Assembly (NCBI RefSeq): GCF_001039275.2
Contig: NZ_CP030117.1
Location: forward strand, 5,001,501-5,065,500
Source of the DNA: Brevibacillus brevis
GTDB lineage: Bacteria; Bacillota; Bacilli; Brevibacillales; Brevibacillaceae
Length of the DNA: 64,000 bases
Direction of reading: 5' to 3'
In this document: piece by piece, positions 1 to 9,143 of the stretch
Position numbering within the stretch: the stretch's first letter is position 1
Layout: every line of letters starts with the position of its first letter
Translations under genes and position numbers: made by a program
Notes under the pieces: model-generated
Told to the model about the DNA's origin: nothing
What the model saw: only the letters and a program-made list of their open reading frames with translations
Databases searched by the model: none

Positions 1-533
1 ACAATCGTTAGAAGACTAAGAATCAATGTGATAAAAAAATAAATGCCTGTCTGCATAAATGGAAAAGAATTCGCAAGGAAGTAGAGCTTCCCTTTACTTT
101 GATCAGCAAAAGGAAACTCGTACGTATCAAACGTGTAGCCGTCCTGATTAAATTGCTTCCAGTTATGCATGCGCCCCTGATCCGGTTGATCCTGCAAATA
201 GTCAGGCACGTCAGCGCTATCAATCGACGGGGAGAGGAATAGCACTTTTTCGTCCTTTGTCAGTATCAATGCACCACCAACTGCTTGTAGCTGCTCATCC
301 GTCTCTGTCAGCATGTTCTCGTTCGTCAATTGATCGGGAGCGTATTTGGCCATGAATGTGACACCAGCAAACAACTCGTCTCGTTTATTGAGCGTATCAC
401 GAAGGAGCGGTTTGCCTTCCTCCCGTTCTCCCCAAAAGTAATTCGCCAATCCCGATGCCACCAATCCAAACAAAACAAGGGGGATAATAATCATGGCAAT
501 ATAGGAGAGCAAAAGTCTTGTTTTGATCGACAT
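1..533 (-). CDS. Sensor histidine kinase-like membrane protein, N-terminal part (cut by left edge)
   Basis: The gene begins with ATG at 533, behind a GGGGGTGA ribosome site, and runs off the left edge after about 177 codons. The visible part starts MSIKTRLLLSYIAMIIIPLV, a typical first membrane helix of a two-component sensor kinase. About 125 residues of probable extracellular sensor region follow, and a second helix begins near residue 160 (QTGIYFFITLILSLLTI). The HAMP and kinase regions would lie outside the window, so the kinase assignment rests on topology and the N-terminal signature only. It lies 27 bp downstream of the secreted protein gene at 561-1466 and is probably co-transcribed with it. 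Confidence 0.65.
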   Translation of the reverse strand, partial: MSIKTRLLLSYIAMIIIPLVLFGLVASGLANYFWGEREEGKPLLRDTLNKRDELFAGVTFMAKYAPDQLTNENMLTETDEQLQAVGGALILTKDEKVLFLSPSIDSADVPDYLQDQPDQGRMHNWKQFNQDGYTFDTYEFPFADQSKGKLYFLANSFPFMQTGIYFFITLILSLLTI

Positions 534-560
534 GGTTCATCACCCCCTTGCAGTCATGGT

Positions 561-1466
561 TTACTCGGAATCGGAATGCTTCGTCCAGCCTTTTCTCCAT
601 TTGTTCTTCATGTCCTCACGGGAAACCTTCTCAACTTGCTTGCCAGTAAGATCAATGCGATCAGGTGTGGTCGTGCCCAGATCGGTCAAGCGGATATCCA
701 AAGAAAGCTGGAGATTGTGCTCTTTCCCAGACGCGTCCGTTCCCGAGAGGTTCACCACAGCAGATTGCTGTTCGATTTGATTTTTCTCGTCGATCTTGGC
801 GTTCAGCAATACTTGGTCCACTTGAAAATCCTCTTGCAAGCGAGGAAGCTTCACAGATAGATGGTTCTCGGAGGAAGACGCTTCTTCACTATGTTCGGCG
901 AGCTTATCGTAGAGAATAGGTCCGGCTGCCTGGATAAATGCCGGAATTTGCTCTTCGGAGAGCTGAAGCGACGTACGCTTGCCTCCATCCGGTAGGTTCT
1001 CAACGGTCACATTTTTCCCGAGATCGCCGAATACCGAAGCAAACAGCTTATGCATCATGGCCCCGCGTTTGTTATCGGCGTCATTTTCTGGTTGGTGTCT
1101 TCTATCCATTTTTTCCATGACCCGATAAACGTTACTATCCCCTTTTTTAACCACAACTTGATCCTTTTCCAGAAAGGCTTGCATGCTTTTCTCGCCCAGC
1201 GTGTCTGTAAAAGTCGCCTCTACATTTCCGATGTGCTGGTTATGATCGATCTTTGCGACTCCCTCCAGTGTGAGCAGCTTCGCTCCGTTGTCTGTGAGCG
1301 ATAGCTGCGCGTGGGCCGTCATGTTCTTCGCTTCCTTCGTTTGATGCAGGGCTGATTCATATACGCCCATCGTCGTGCTATCCGCACTCGCTGATGCCCC
1401 GTATCCCCAAATCAATGCTCCTGTGATTCCAACCGACAAGCCGATACCCAACCATTTTTTTCGCAT
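561..1466 (-). CDS. Secreted protein of unknown function
   Basis: A protein of 301 residues starting at the ATG at 1466, which has AGGAGGGA 5 bp upstream; an upstream in-frame ATG lacks a good site. The N-terminus MRKKWLGIGLSVGITGALIW followed by ASASA is a Sec signal peptide with a likely signal peptidase I site. The mature part is hydrophilic, mixed alpha/beta and without cysteines. I recognise no catalytic motif. The following gene on the same strand is a sensor-kinase-like protein, so a role as an extracytoplasmic accessory or sensed factor is possible, but this is inference from position only. Confidence 0.7.
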   Translation of the reverse strand: MRKKWLGIGLSVGITGALIWGYGASASADSTTMGVYESALHQTKEAKNMTAHAQLSLTDNGAKLLTLEGVAKIDHNQHIGNVEATFTDTLGEKSMQAFLEKDQVVVKKGDSNVYRVMEKMDRRHQPENDADNKRGAMMHKLFASVFGDLGKNVTVENLPDGGKRTSLQLSEEQIPAFIQAAGPILYDKLAEHSEEASSSENHLSVKLPRLQEDFQVDQVLLNAKIDEKNQIEQQSAVVNLSGTDASGKEHNLQLSLDIRLTDLGTTTPDRIDLTGKQVEKVSREDMKNKWRKGWTKHSDSE

Positions 1467-1640
1467 GATGGTCCCTCCTATTTTCATCGAAAGCAACTGT
1501 CATCGCTCTCTATACCAGTCATGATAAATAGAGGGTCTAAACACGCTCTAAATCAATTCTAAAAAAAGTGTAAAAACAATTCCATATGCTATATTGAAAG
1601 AAGAAGTGATCAGCATGAACCTGAAGTGGAGGCATTATCG

Positions 1641-2519
1641 ATGAGTATGCAAGAAGGCTATATTGACGTTCCTGGCGGAAGAGTATGGTACAGTCGTGTC
1701 GGCGAAGGGGAGAAAACGCCTCTGATCGTCCTTCACGGAGGACCTGGCAATACGCATGATCCGCTCAAATCAACGCTTCATGTCTTAGGCAACGACAGAC
1801 CCGTCATTTTCTACGATCAACTCGGGTCAGGAAATTCCGATCGCCCGACCGATCTGACTCTTTGGAAAACCGAGCGCTTTGTGGAAGAGCTGGCTTGCAT
1901 CAGACAAGCCCTTGGCTTAAAAGAGGTTCACATTCTGGGGCACTCGTGGGGCACAATGCTGGCAGCAGCTTATTTGGTGGATGCCAAGCCGGAAGGGGTA
2001 CAGAGCATCATCTTCTCCAGCCCATGCCTGAGCGCTGAGCGTTGGAAACAGGACGCAGATCGTTTAATCGAGCAATTGCCAGAGGATGTGCAACAAACCA
2101 TTGCCACACACGAGGAGCAGGGCACAACGGATTCACAAGAATACCAGGATGCCATGAAGGAATACTACAAGCGCCATGTGTGCCGCCTTGATCCAATGCC
2201 AACAGTCATGACAGAAAGCCGTCCAAAAGCGAACAAAGAAGTGTACATGACGATGTGGGGACCGTCTGAGTTTTGCCCGACAGGGAATCTGAAAACATTC
2301 GACTACACACCCAAGCTGCATCAAATCAACATTCCTTCCCTGTTCGTTTGTGGCCGATATGATGAAGCGACGCCTGAATCGACAAGTTACTATCAGTCTC
2401 TGGTGCCAAACGCCGAGCTCCATGTCTTTGAAAACAGCTCGCATGTCGGCTATCTGGAAGAGACAGACGAATACGTGCAGGTTATCCGCAGCTTTTTGCA
2501 AAAAGCAGATACGAAATAA
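1641..2519 (+). CDS. Alpha/beta hydrolase, proline iminopeptidase family
   Basis: A protein of 292 residues. The oxyanion region LIVLHGGPGNTHD near residue 30 and the nucleophile elbow GHSWGTMLA near residue 100 match proline iminopeptidases (peptidase family S33), which release N-terminal proline from peptides. Candidate acid and base are the Asp in CGRYDEATPE and the His in SSHVGY near the C-terminus. The ATG at 1641 is preferred because GGAGG sits 8 bp upstream; the GTG at 1626 lies within that ribosome site. It is a monocistronic gene followed by a strong hairpin. Substrate specificity within S33 cannot be read from sequence; a general amino-acid amidase is an alternative. Confidence 0.85.
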   Translation: MSMQEGYIDVPGGRVWYSRVGEGEKTPLIVLHGGPGNTHDPLKSTLHVLGNDRPVIFYDQLGSGNSDRPTDLTLWKTERFVEELACIRQALGLKEVHILGHSWGTMLAAAYLVDAKPEGVQSIIFSSPCLSAERWKQDADRLIEQLPEDVQQTIATHEEQGTTDSQEYQDAMKEYYKRHVCRLDPMPTVMTESRPKANKEVYMTMWGPSEFCPTGNLKTFDYTPKLHQINIPSLFVCGRYDEATPESTSYYQSLVPNAELHVFENSSHVGYLEETDEYVQVIRSFLQKADTK

Positions 2520-2559
2520 AACCGCCGCGGCCTCACTGGCTTAGCGTGACATGAAAAAA

Positions 2560-2598
2560 CGGAAAAACTTCGTATCATCGACGATGCGAGTTTTTCCG
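2560..2598. terminator. Hairpin between convergent genes
   Basis: A 39-nt imperfect inverted repeat (CGGAAAAACT to AGTTTTTCCG, closed by CGATGATACG-like arms) lies between the convergent hydrolase and the small membrane protein gene. It probably terminates transcription from both sides, although the poly-U run is inside the stem. Confidence 0.7.
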
Positions 2599-2603
2599 AA
2601 TCC

Positions 2604-2900
2604 TCATGCTTTTTTTAAGTAAATAAGGAAATTAAGTATGTTCAATCCTAAAATGATGAAAAACATATAGGTGGACATAGCATCTCCACTTAGGTTAAAT
2701 TCATCAGCTATGTAACCCATAACCATAAGATTCGTTCCGGAAACGATTACTGAAATTGCTGAAATCATACTAAGTGTGAATCCATTGACAAGATTACCTC
2801 GTTTCTTTTGAAGCAATAAAGCAACGGAAATAACTAGTAAACTGATGATAAAAGTAATCAAAACGAATCTTAATAATTCGTTTATCTCCATCCCTGCCAT
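2604..2900 (-). CDS. Small membrane protein, unknown
   Basis: A 98-residue protein with three predicted hydrophobic helices (near residues 8-28, 35-57 and 75-95) and no recognised motif. The start chosen is the ATG at 2900, 6 bp after AGGAGG; a second ATG at 2906 is too close to that site. It stands alone between two terminator-like regions, convergent with the hydrolase. No function is assigned. Confidence 0.6.
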   Translation of the reverse strand: MAGMEINELLRFVLITFIISLLVISVALLLQKKRGNLVNGFTLSMISAISVIVSGTNLMVMGYIADEFNLSGDAMSTYMFFIILGLNILNFLIYLKKA

Positions 2901-2999
2901 AGTCATCCTCCTAACAATCTTATACCTGCTATATTTTACCACACAATTAAAAGACCGAACCTCGCAAGCAAGTCCTTTTGCAAGATTCGATCCCTTCTT

Positions 3000-3986
3000 T
3001 TATACCCCTCTTCTTTTCTCTCGTCCGATCAAATACAAGAAATACGGCGCCCCAATGACAGCTGTCACGATTCCCACGGGAACCTCCATCGGGGGCAAAA
3101 GCCATCTGCCTAGCCCATCAGCGGCGACCATGAGCGTAGCACCGAGCAGAGCGGCGACCGGGAGAAGAAGTGCATGCTTCCCACCTACCAAACGACGAGC
3201 GATGTGCGGTGAGAGCAGACCGACGAATCCGATGGAACCGACAACCGCCACACATGCTCCTGCAAGTGCGACAGAGGTTACCAAAAGGACAACGCGCAGT
3301 CTCGTCACATCCTCGCCCAAGCCTTCTGCTACATCATCTCCGAGAGACAATACGTCGAGCCGGTACGCCAATAAATAAGCAATCGGTAAAAAGACGAGTA
3401 TCCACGGAAGCACCGCCCATACGTGCTCCCATCCCCGCCCCCACAAGCTACCCGCCATCCAAAGCAGTGCCGCATTGACATCACCCGGATTTTTGACCAT
3501 CAGGTATTGGATGCCCGCCTGACAAATGACCCCGATGGCGATCCCCACCAGCGCTAGAGTAGCGGACTGGACGCGTTTTCGCGCTGTATATACATACAGG
3601 ATAGCAGCGACAACGGCCGCACCCCCAAATGCCGCCAACGGCAGCAAATAAGCCGGAGATTTGGGAAAAAGAAAAATGACGATGGAAGATGCGAGCCCCG
3701 CCCCTTTGGTGATGCCGATTACGTCAGGAGAGGCCAACGGATTGCGAATCATTCCTTGTAAAATAACCCCGGATACCGCCAAGCCCGCTCCAGCCAACAT
3801 GCCGAGGACAACACGCGGCAAACGATACTCTCCAATTATAAAGTGATGATTTTTCGGCCCCGTCCCAAAAAGTGACTCTACTACCTCACGCGGCGATATG
3901 GACACCGCCCCAGTTCCGATACTGATAATAACGGTGACGATGAGCAACAGAAGCAATACAGGGGCAATACTTTGTCTGCGTGTCAT
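3000..3986 (-). CDS. Iron-siderophore ABC transporter permease (FecCD family)
   Basis: A 328-residue integral membrane protein of the FecCD/BtuC family that forms half of the permease channel for ferric siderophores. Family marks are the segment RLPRVVLGMLAGAGLAVSG, the early GMIRNPLASPDVIGI motif, and the ATPase-coupling region near GFVGLLSPHIARRLVG. About nine to ten helices are expected. Its ATG overlaps the stop of the upstream permease gene by 4 bp, which indicates translational coupling. No ATPase gene is present in the cluster, so a shared ATPase (YusV/FhuC type) encoded elsewhere is likely. Confidence 0.93.
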   Translation of the reverse strand: MTRRQSIAPVLLLLLIVTVIISIGTGAVSISPREVVESLFGTGPKNHHFIIGEYRLPRVVLGMLAGAGLAVSGVILQGMIRNPLASPDVIGITKGAGLASSIVIFLFPKSPAYLLPLAAFGGAAVVAAILYVYTARKRVQSATLALVGIAIGVICQAGIQYLMVKNPGDVNAALLWMAGSLWGRGWEHVWAVLPWILVFLPIAYLLAYRLDVLSLGDDVAEGLGEDVTRLRVVLLVTSVALAGACVAVVGSIGFVGLLSPHIARRLVGGKHALLLPVAALLGATLMVAADGLGRWLLPPMEVPVGIVTAVIGAPYFLYLIGREKRRGV

Positions 3987-4972
3987 GAGGCTCTCCTCTC
4001 CTTACCCACTAAATAGAGGAAAAAGGGAGCGCCCAAGAAAGCGGTCACGATGCCCACTGGCGACTCATACGGATACGCAATGAACCTGGCAAGAACGTCG
4101 GCATAGACCAGCAGCAATGCGCCGAGCAACGCTGTAATCGGGAGGTATAGCTGACTCTCTCTTCCTAGCAAAAGTCGGGTCAAATGTGGCACCATCAATC
4201 CGATAAAGCCGATCGGGCCAGCAACGGCAACAGCCGAGCCTGCAAGTACGATGACAATGATTCCACAGATCATTCGCACCCGAACTACATGTTGTCCAAG
4301 ATTTTTGGCTACATCCTCACCCATACGCATAATCCCGATGGACCGAGCCATAAAAAAGGCAACCACCAGCCCCGCGATTGACCAAGGCAGCACACGGTTC
4401 ACATCCGTCCAATCCGCTCCATCCAATGACCCTGCAAGCCAAAACAGGACTTGATCGGTCGAATGCTGATGAAACAAAATGAATGCCTCTGTAATGGAAG
4501 CGAGAAACAGATGGACGGCTGTGCCAGCCAAAGCCAGCTTAACAGGAGTCATCCCCCCAGCCGCACCGAGATAGTACACCACAAAGCCACCTATGACAGC
4601 CCCGCCAAAAGCGAGTGGCGCTAATAATGGCACCGGGAGATTAGGCAAGAGTACCAAGGCAGCTACGACAGCCATCGATGCACCTGCGTTAACCCCAAAC
4701 GTCTGTGGCGAAGCAAGCGGATTGCCTGTCATTGCTTGCATAATCGCACCAGCCACACCGAGACAGGCCCCAATGATTACCGCCAATAGCGCTCTGGGAA
4801 GCCTGAGCGTCGTCACAATCAAATGCTCCTGCGATGTAGAGGGGGCAAAAAGGGATTTTACGCCACTCACCAACCCCATGTCTGTCCAACCAACCGAGAT
4901 ACTGACGACTAAACCAAAAACGAGCAGGAGCATTCCTGCCGCAAAAACGATGCCCGCCTTTGCTCCCTCCAT
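3983..4972 (-). CDS. Iron-siderophore ABC transporter permease (FecCD family)
   Basis: A 329-residue paralogue of the preceding permease, carrying TLRLPRALLAVIIGACLGVA, the AMTGNPLASPQTFGV motif and the coupling-helix region IGFIGLMVPHLTRLLLGR. The start is the ATG at 4972, with AGGAGG 8 bp upstream. The two permeases probably form a heterodimer. The gene lies about 70 bp downstream of the binding lipoprotein gene and belongs to the same Fur-controlled unit. The siderophore is unknown. Confidence 0.93.
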   Translation of the reverse strand: MEGAKAGIVFAAGMLLLVFGLVVSISVGWTDMGLVSGVKSLFAPSTSQEHLIVTTLRLPRALLAVIIGACLGVAGAIMQAMTGNPLASPQTFGVNAGASMAVVAALVLLPNLPVPLLAPLAFGGAVIGGFVVYYLGAAGGMTPVKLALAGTAVHLFLASITEAFILFHQHSTDQVLFWLAGSLDGADWTDVNRVLPWSIAGLVVAFFMARSIGIMRMGEDVAKNLGQHVVRVRMICGIIVIVLAGSAVAVAGPIGFIGLMVPHLTRLLLGRESQLYLPITALLGALLLVYADVLARFIAYPYESPVGIVTAFLGAPFFLYLVGKERRAS

Positions 4973-5043
4973 AGGTACAACCTCCTCCCGCAAAAACGAC
5001 GGGATCGATGTCAGCTACGACACCCATCCCGAAAAATCCCCTC

Positions 5044-6021
5044 TTATTTTCCAGAAAGAAGCGTTACTGCTTCCTCCGCACTCAACTCTGATCCGATCAA
5101 GCCTCGCGAAAGTGCCCATTTATTGCGGGCTACTTCATACACCTTGCCATTTTTTACGGCGTTGATGTTTTGCCAAAGTGGGTTCGTCTTCCATTCATCC
5201 ACAATCGTCTTATCACCTGTTTTCATCAAAAACAGTACGTCTGGATTGAGGGCAACCAGCTGTTCCAGATTGGTTTTTGGATACGCCTCTTCACTCTTTG
5301 CCGCATCCTCTAACCCGAGGTATTCCAGCAGTGAGCCAGCATAGGAAGAATTAGAGTGAGCGAAGAATCCGGTCGGGTTCACTACTGCTGGCAGAACCTT
5401 CAGCTTGGCATCGGTTTTTGGCAGCTTCGCTTTGATGGCATCCATTTTCGCTTGATGCTCGTCCAGGCGTTTTTTGCCTTCTTCTTTCATGCCTACTGCA
5501 TCAGCGATTACGGCGTAATTAGCTAGCATATGCTCATAGTTCGCCTGGTGGTCATTCAGTACAATCGTCGGTGCGATTTGCTTCAATTTGTCGTAAACAG
5601 CCTTGTGCTTGTTCAAATCTGCAATGATGAGATCAGGAGCAAGGGAACTGATCAGCTCCATGTTTGGTTCGTAACGAGAACCGAGCGATGTATAAGTTCC
5701 TACTTTTTCTTTCACCTCAGGAATGATCAGATTCGCATCATTATCATCAGAGATTCCTACAGGGGCAACACCCAATGTCGCCAAAGCATCTGCAAAGGAA
5801 AAGTCCATCACGACAATACGCGCAGGCTTGCCAACGATTTCCGTTTCCCCCAGCTCATGCTTGATCACTCGTTTTTCACTTGAAGCAGCTGGTGTAGATT
5901 CTGTATTGGTCGCAGCTGGAGCTGTTCCCTGTGCATTTTGTGTCGCTGTACCGCAACCACTTAAAAAGACAGATACCATAAAAATAAGAAGAAAGCCGGG
6001 TAACAACAGTCTTGCTCTCAT
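5044..6021 (-). CDS. Iron-siderophore substrate-binding lipoprotein
   Basis: A 325-residue lipoprotein starting at the ATG at 6021 after AGGAGG. The signal MRARLLLPGFLLIFMVSVFL is followed by the lipobox SGC, so the mature protein should be anchored on the outer face of the membrane. The rest is a type III periplasmic-binding fold (Peripla_BP_2/FecB), with the opening IVVMDFSFADALATLGVAPVG, the mid SSLAPDLIIADL segment, and a helix-rich linker. It delivers ferric siderophore to the two downstream permeases. A 19-bp Fur box overlaps the predicted transcription start. Confidence 0.92.
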   Translation of the reverse strand: MRARLLLPGFLLIFMVSVFLSGCGTATQNAQGTAPAATNTESTPAASSEKRVIKHELGETEIVGKPARIVVMDFSFADALATLGVAPVGISDDNDANLIIPEVKEKVGTYTSLGSRYEPNMELISSLAPDLIIADLNKHKAVYDKLKQIAPTIVLNDHQANYEHMLANYAVIADAVGMKEEGKKRLDEHQAKMDAIKAKLPKTDAKLKVLPAVVNPTGFFAHSNSSYAGSLLEYLGLEDAAKSEEAYPKTNLEQLVALNPDVLFLMKTGDKTIVDEWKTNPLWQNINAVKNGKVYEVARNKWALSRGLIGSELSAEEAVTLLSGK

Positions 6022-6059
6022 GATGGGAAAACCTCCTACCAAAATAAAACTCCATCGAA

Positions 6060-6078
6060 ATTGAAAATCATTTTCAAT
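6060..6078 (-). promoter_or_regulatory. Fur box
   Basis: A perfect 9-1-9 inverted repeat, ATTGAAAAT-C-ATTTTCAAT, matches the classical Fur operator. It sits just downstream of a TATAAT -10 hexamer read on the minus strand at 6088-6083, so iron-loaded Fur would block the start of the binding-protein/permease operon. Confidence 0.9.
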
Positions 6079-6130
6079 AGAGATTATATCGATAGCCACT
6101 ATACCATACCATGAAGAATCTTGCTCGATT

Positions 6131-6982
6131 TCATGAATTATCTTGTCTCATATGCGACTTGACGTATTCCGATGGTGATTGGCCAACGACTTTTTTAAAC
6201 ATCTTGCTGAAGTAAAACTCATCGTTATAGCCTACGCTTTGTGCCACCTCACGCAAACGGCTCCCCGACAATCGGAGCAGCACCTTTGCCCGATTGATTC
6301 GAAGGTTTGTCATGTAATCGGAAAAGCTCACACCCTTTAACGTTTTGAACATGCGTGAATAATAGCTGGGACTGACATTCGCCTTTCCTGCCAACATTTC
6401 CAGCGTGAGGTTGAGCATATAGTGCTGATCGACATACAGAATCGTTTCCTCGATGCTAGCCATTGTATTTTCGTTGCTCTCAATCGAAGAAAAATCTTTT
6501 ACCAGGATGTACAGAATACGCTCGAATAACAACCTCTGCCGAAATTGCTCTCTCTCCTCATTTGACGCATAGCTTTTATGTAGCTCCTCCATTAAATGCA
6601 AGACCTGCGAATGGCTTCGTACACGGAAAGTCCCTTCCAGAGGAAAATTATCTCCTCCCGGAACAAATACTCTCTCTTTCCCTGTTTCGTTTTGTTCGAT
6701 CCAATAGGAGAACGCAATGAAAAAGACCTCCAGCTCTTTATCTTGTTCCGTCCGTAACGAAACGCTCGTCTTCGGCTTGATAAGAAACACATCTCCTGCC
6801 TCAACTAACTGTCTCTTCCCGTTCTCTTCCATTGTTCCTTTTATATTTTTGACAAACCCGATTCGATGAGAAGGAGCAGGTGAGAGGATCAGTGGTTCCT
6901 TGTAACGGCAAATCTCAAGACTGACCGTGTCGAGGGAGTAGATCATCTGTTTTAGCTGTCGATAGGCTTCATTTGCAAACAA
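6131..6982 (-). CDS. AraC-family transcriptional regulator
   Basis: A 283-residue protein with an N-terminal cupin-like sensing half (about residues 15-140) and a C-terminal double helix-turn-helix of AraC type (about 175-275), including VSPSYYSRMFKTLKG and the signature GYNDEFYFSKMFKKVVG. The start is TTG at 6982, after GAGGGGGA. It lies directly upstream of and co-directional with the siderophore uptake genes. By analogy with Btr of B. subtilis, which senses siderophore, it may activate that operon; this is inference, since it lacks Btr's fused binding-protein domain. Confidence 0.88.
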   Translation of the reverse strand: MFANEAYRQLKQMIYSLDTVSLEICRYKEPLILSPAPSHRIGFVKNIKGTMEENGKRQLVEAGDVFLIKPKTSVSLRTEQDKELEVFFIAFSYWIEQNETGKERVFVPGGDNFPLEGTFRVRSHSQVLHLMEELHKSYASNEEREQFRQRLLFERILYILVKDFSSIESNENTMASIEETILYVDQHYMLNLTLEMLAGKANVSPSYYSRMFKTLKGVSFSDYMTNLRINRAKVLLRLSGSRLREVAQSVGYNDEFYFSKMFKKVVGQSPSEYVKSHMRQDNS

Positions 6983-7078
6983 CGGGTGCTTCCCCCTCTC
7001 ATATTCCTTCTATTATAGCTTGTATACGCTATCTAACGCATTATTTGAGGGGATTTGAGGGTCATGGTAAATGAAAGA

Positions 7079-7120
7079 AGCTGCCCGAAGTAGATCCTCG
7101 ACAGACCACTTCGAACAGCT
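7079..7120 (-). terminator. Probable terminator after the PBP pair
   Basis: A long imperfect stem (AGCTG..CGAAGT paired with ACTTCG..CAGCT) lies immediately after the stop at 7123 on the minus strand and is followed by a T-rich TCTTTCATTT tract. Confidence 0.5.
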
Positions 7121-7122
7121 CG

Positions 7123-9132
7123 CTATTTCAATCCGATATGCTTGTCATACACATCGTATACAGAACGTGAAATGATCGCAGCCGACCTTCCCCCATAACC
7201 GCCCTCAGGAACGATTACGGCTACTGCCAGAACAGGATCGTCGACTGGGGCATACGAAATGCTGACACCATTCGTTATGCGACCGTGCATTTTCCACCTT
7301 GTCTTTTTCTGCCCTGTTTTCTCATCTGTCTCTGTCACCGGTACATAAATATCTTGCTCCGATGTCCCTGTCTTTGCAGCTACCTGAAACGCCATTCCCT
7401 CATACGCGCGGACTGCTGTTCCCCCTGGTTTCGTCACCATCACCATGCCTTGCTCCAGAATGTCCCAGTATTTTTCAGGGTGAGGGAAGGTGCTCATGGT
7501 TTTCGGCGTGTACGTTTTCACCAGTTTTCCTTCTGCGTCTGTGATCTTATCTACCATCTGCGGCTGCAAACGTACACCTTTATTCGCAAGCGTGGCCGCA
7601 TATTGTGCCAATTGCATCGTCGTTGCCCGGACTTGCTGCCCAAAGGAAGCCTGCACCATCGCTGCTAATGGTCCGTAGTTTTCATCCATTACCAAATAGT
7701 CTTCTTTGCCTTTGTTTTCATTCGGCAAATCCACGCCAGTCTGAACCCCTAACCCGAATGCGTGATAGTACGATTGCAGCACGGACGCTGACTCTTTTCC
7801 TTTTCGGCGGGACAGCTCCTCCCCGATTCTCGCCATGTACGTATTCGATGATTTTTGCAGGGAAATCGCAGGGCTAATCATGCCATGTGCTTTGGAGTTG
7901 TCGTTCTTAATCCGGTCTGTTCCACGTCCATAGTGATACACCCCTCCGTCATTCCAACGATCTGAGGGAGAGATGATGCCTTCCTGCAAACCAAGCAATA
8001 CCGTAATCGGCTTAAGGACAGACCCTGATGGGACAATTGAGCCCGGATGTTTGTAGCCCTCCTGGATAGCCGCTTCGCCCGTTAATGGCCTCGTATCGTA
8101 TGGCGCTTCCCGAATCGTCCCATTCGTCACCGCCAGCTTGATCTCGTCATACGTTTTTTGATCGGGCCCCTCAATCCACACGTTTGGATCGTATTCCGGA
8201 TAACTGACCATCGCGACAACCTTGCCTGTCTTGACCTCGACTGCCACGACGTACGCTCCCTTTGCGGCCCTCGCCTCAGGGATGGTTGCACGCATCTTCG
8301 GAAGAAACGCTCGGATCGAATCCCGGATATCCAGTTGTACCCGCTGATCAATGGTGAGATACACATGATTGCCTGGGACGGATGGAACTTCCTCCACTTG
8401 CTTCACAACCGTCTGATCGGCTGCGACCTCATACATCCGGTAACCGTTGCCCCCGCGAAGCTCTTTTTCGTAAGATAGCTCAATCCCATCGAGCCCGACT
8501 AACTGGTTCGGCAAATACCGCGTACTCTCATCCTTGTAAGAGGCGAGCTTCACATTTTCAGCAATATGAAAGGGCCGAACATACCCGACCGCCTGTACGG
8601 CGATTTGCTTGGGATCGTATTTCCTGATCGGTTTTGTCACCACTTCAATCCCCGGCAAATCGCCGCGATGCTCACCCAGCACCGCGATTTCTTTCTCCGT
8701 CAAATCAACCTTCAGCTCTTTTTCCAAATAGCGCGGCAATTGTCGCGCCGCTTCCACATACTTGCCTTTCTCGTAGGCATAGCCGACATCCATCTTTTTT
8801 AGCAGCGTGGCCTTGTCGAGGCTCAATATTTTCTCCAGCTTTTCCACCAGTTCAAAGTACGCTTTCTTCTCCATGATCTCTTGTTCACGGAAGACAGCGA
8901 GATGGGAAGGCCGACTTTCGGCAATAACATACCCGTTGCGGTCATAAATGTTTCCTCGCATAGCGGGAATGTAATCTTTTTTATAGGATCTGTCTGCCAG
9001 CTCATTTGCATAATCGCTCCCTTGCTGGATTTGGATTTGCGCCAATCTCAAAATAATTACCACAAACATCAGAAATACGACGATATAGACGATTTGCAGT
9101 CGTTTCAAACGATCATTTTTTTCTTCCTTCAT
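7123..9132 (-). CDS. Class B penicillin-binding protein, PBP2-like transpeptidase
   Basis: A 669-residue protein that cross-links peptidoglycan on the outer face of the membrane. It has one N-terminal anchor (about residues 12-30) and a PBP dimerisation domain beginning at RGNIYDRNG (about 59-67). The transpeptidase domain carries the three active-site motifs SVLK (371-374), SSN (428-430) and KTG (587-589). The presence of an intact SXXK serine suggests an active enzyme. It lies 11 bp downstream of the second PBP gene and is probably co-transcribed with it. B. subtilis PbpA/PbpH-type roles in elongation or sporulation are plausible but not distinguishable here. Confidence 0.92.
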   Translation of the reverse strand: MKEEKNDRLKRLQIVYIVVFLMFVVIILRLAQIQIQQGSDYANELADRSYKKDYIPAMRGNIYDRNGYVIAESRPSHLAVFREQEIMEKKAYFELVEKLEKILSLDKATLLKKMDVGYAYEKGKYVEAARQLPRYLEKELKVDLTEKEIAVLGEHRGDLPGIEVVTKPIRKYDPKQIAVQAVGYVRPFHIAENVKLASYKDESTRYLPNQLVGLDGIELSYEKELRGGNGYRMYEVAADQTVVKQVEEVPSVPGNHVYLTIDQRVQLDIRDSIRAFLPKMRATIPEARAAKGAYVVAVEVKTGKVVAMVSYPEYDPNVWIEGPDQKTYDEIKLAVTNGTIREAPYDTRPLTGEAAIQEGYKHPGSIVPSGSVLKPITVLLGLQEGIISPSDRWNDGGVYHYGRGTDRIKNDNSKAHGMISPAISLQKSSNTYMARIGEELSRRKGKESASVLQSYYHAFGLGVQTGVDLPNENKGKEDYLVMDENYGPLAAMVQASFGQQVRATTMQLAQYAATLANKGVRLQPQMVDKITDAEGKLVKTYTPKTMSTFPHPEKYWDILEQGMVMVTKPGGTAVRAYEGMAFQVAAKTGTSEQDIYVPVTETDEKTGQKKTRWKMHGRITNGVSISYAPVDDPVLAVAVIVPEGGYGGRSAAIISRSVYDVYDKHIGLK

Positions 9133-9143
9133 CCTTGCTCTCC

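Noticed and set aside
330..860. Plus-strand open frame of about 176 codons
   Set aside because: Antisense to the sensor-kinase-like gene and the secreted protein gene, both of which have strong ribosome sites and signal or membrane segments.
4593..5165. Plus-strand open frame of about 190 codons
   Set aside because: Antisense to a FecCD permease and the end of the binding lipoprotein; low-complexity Pro/Thr/Ala translation typical of a shadow frame.
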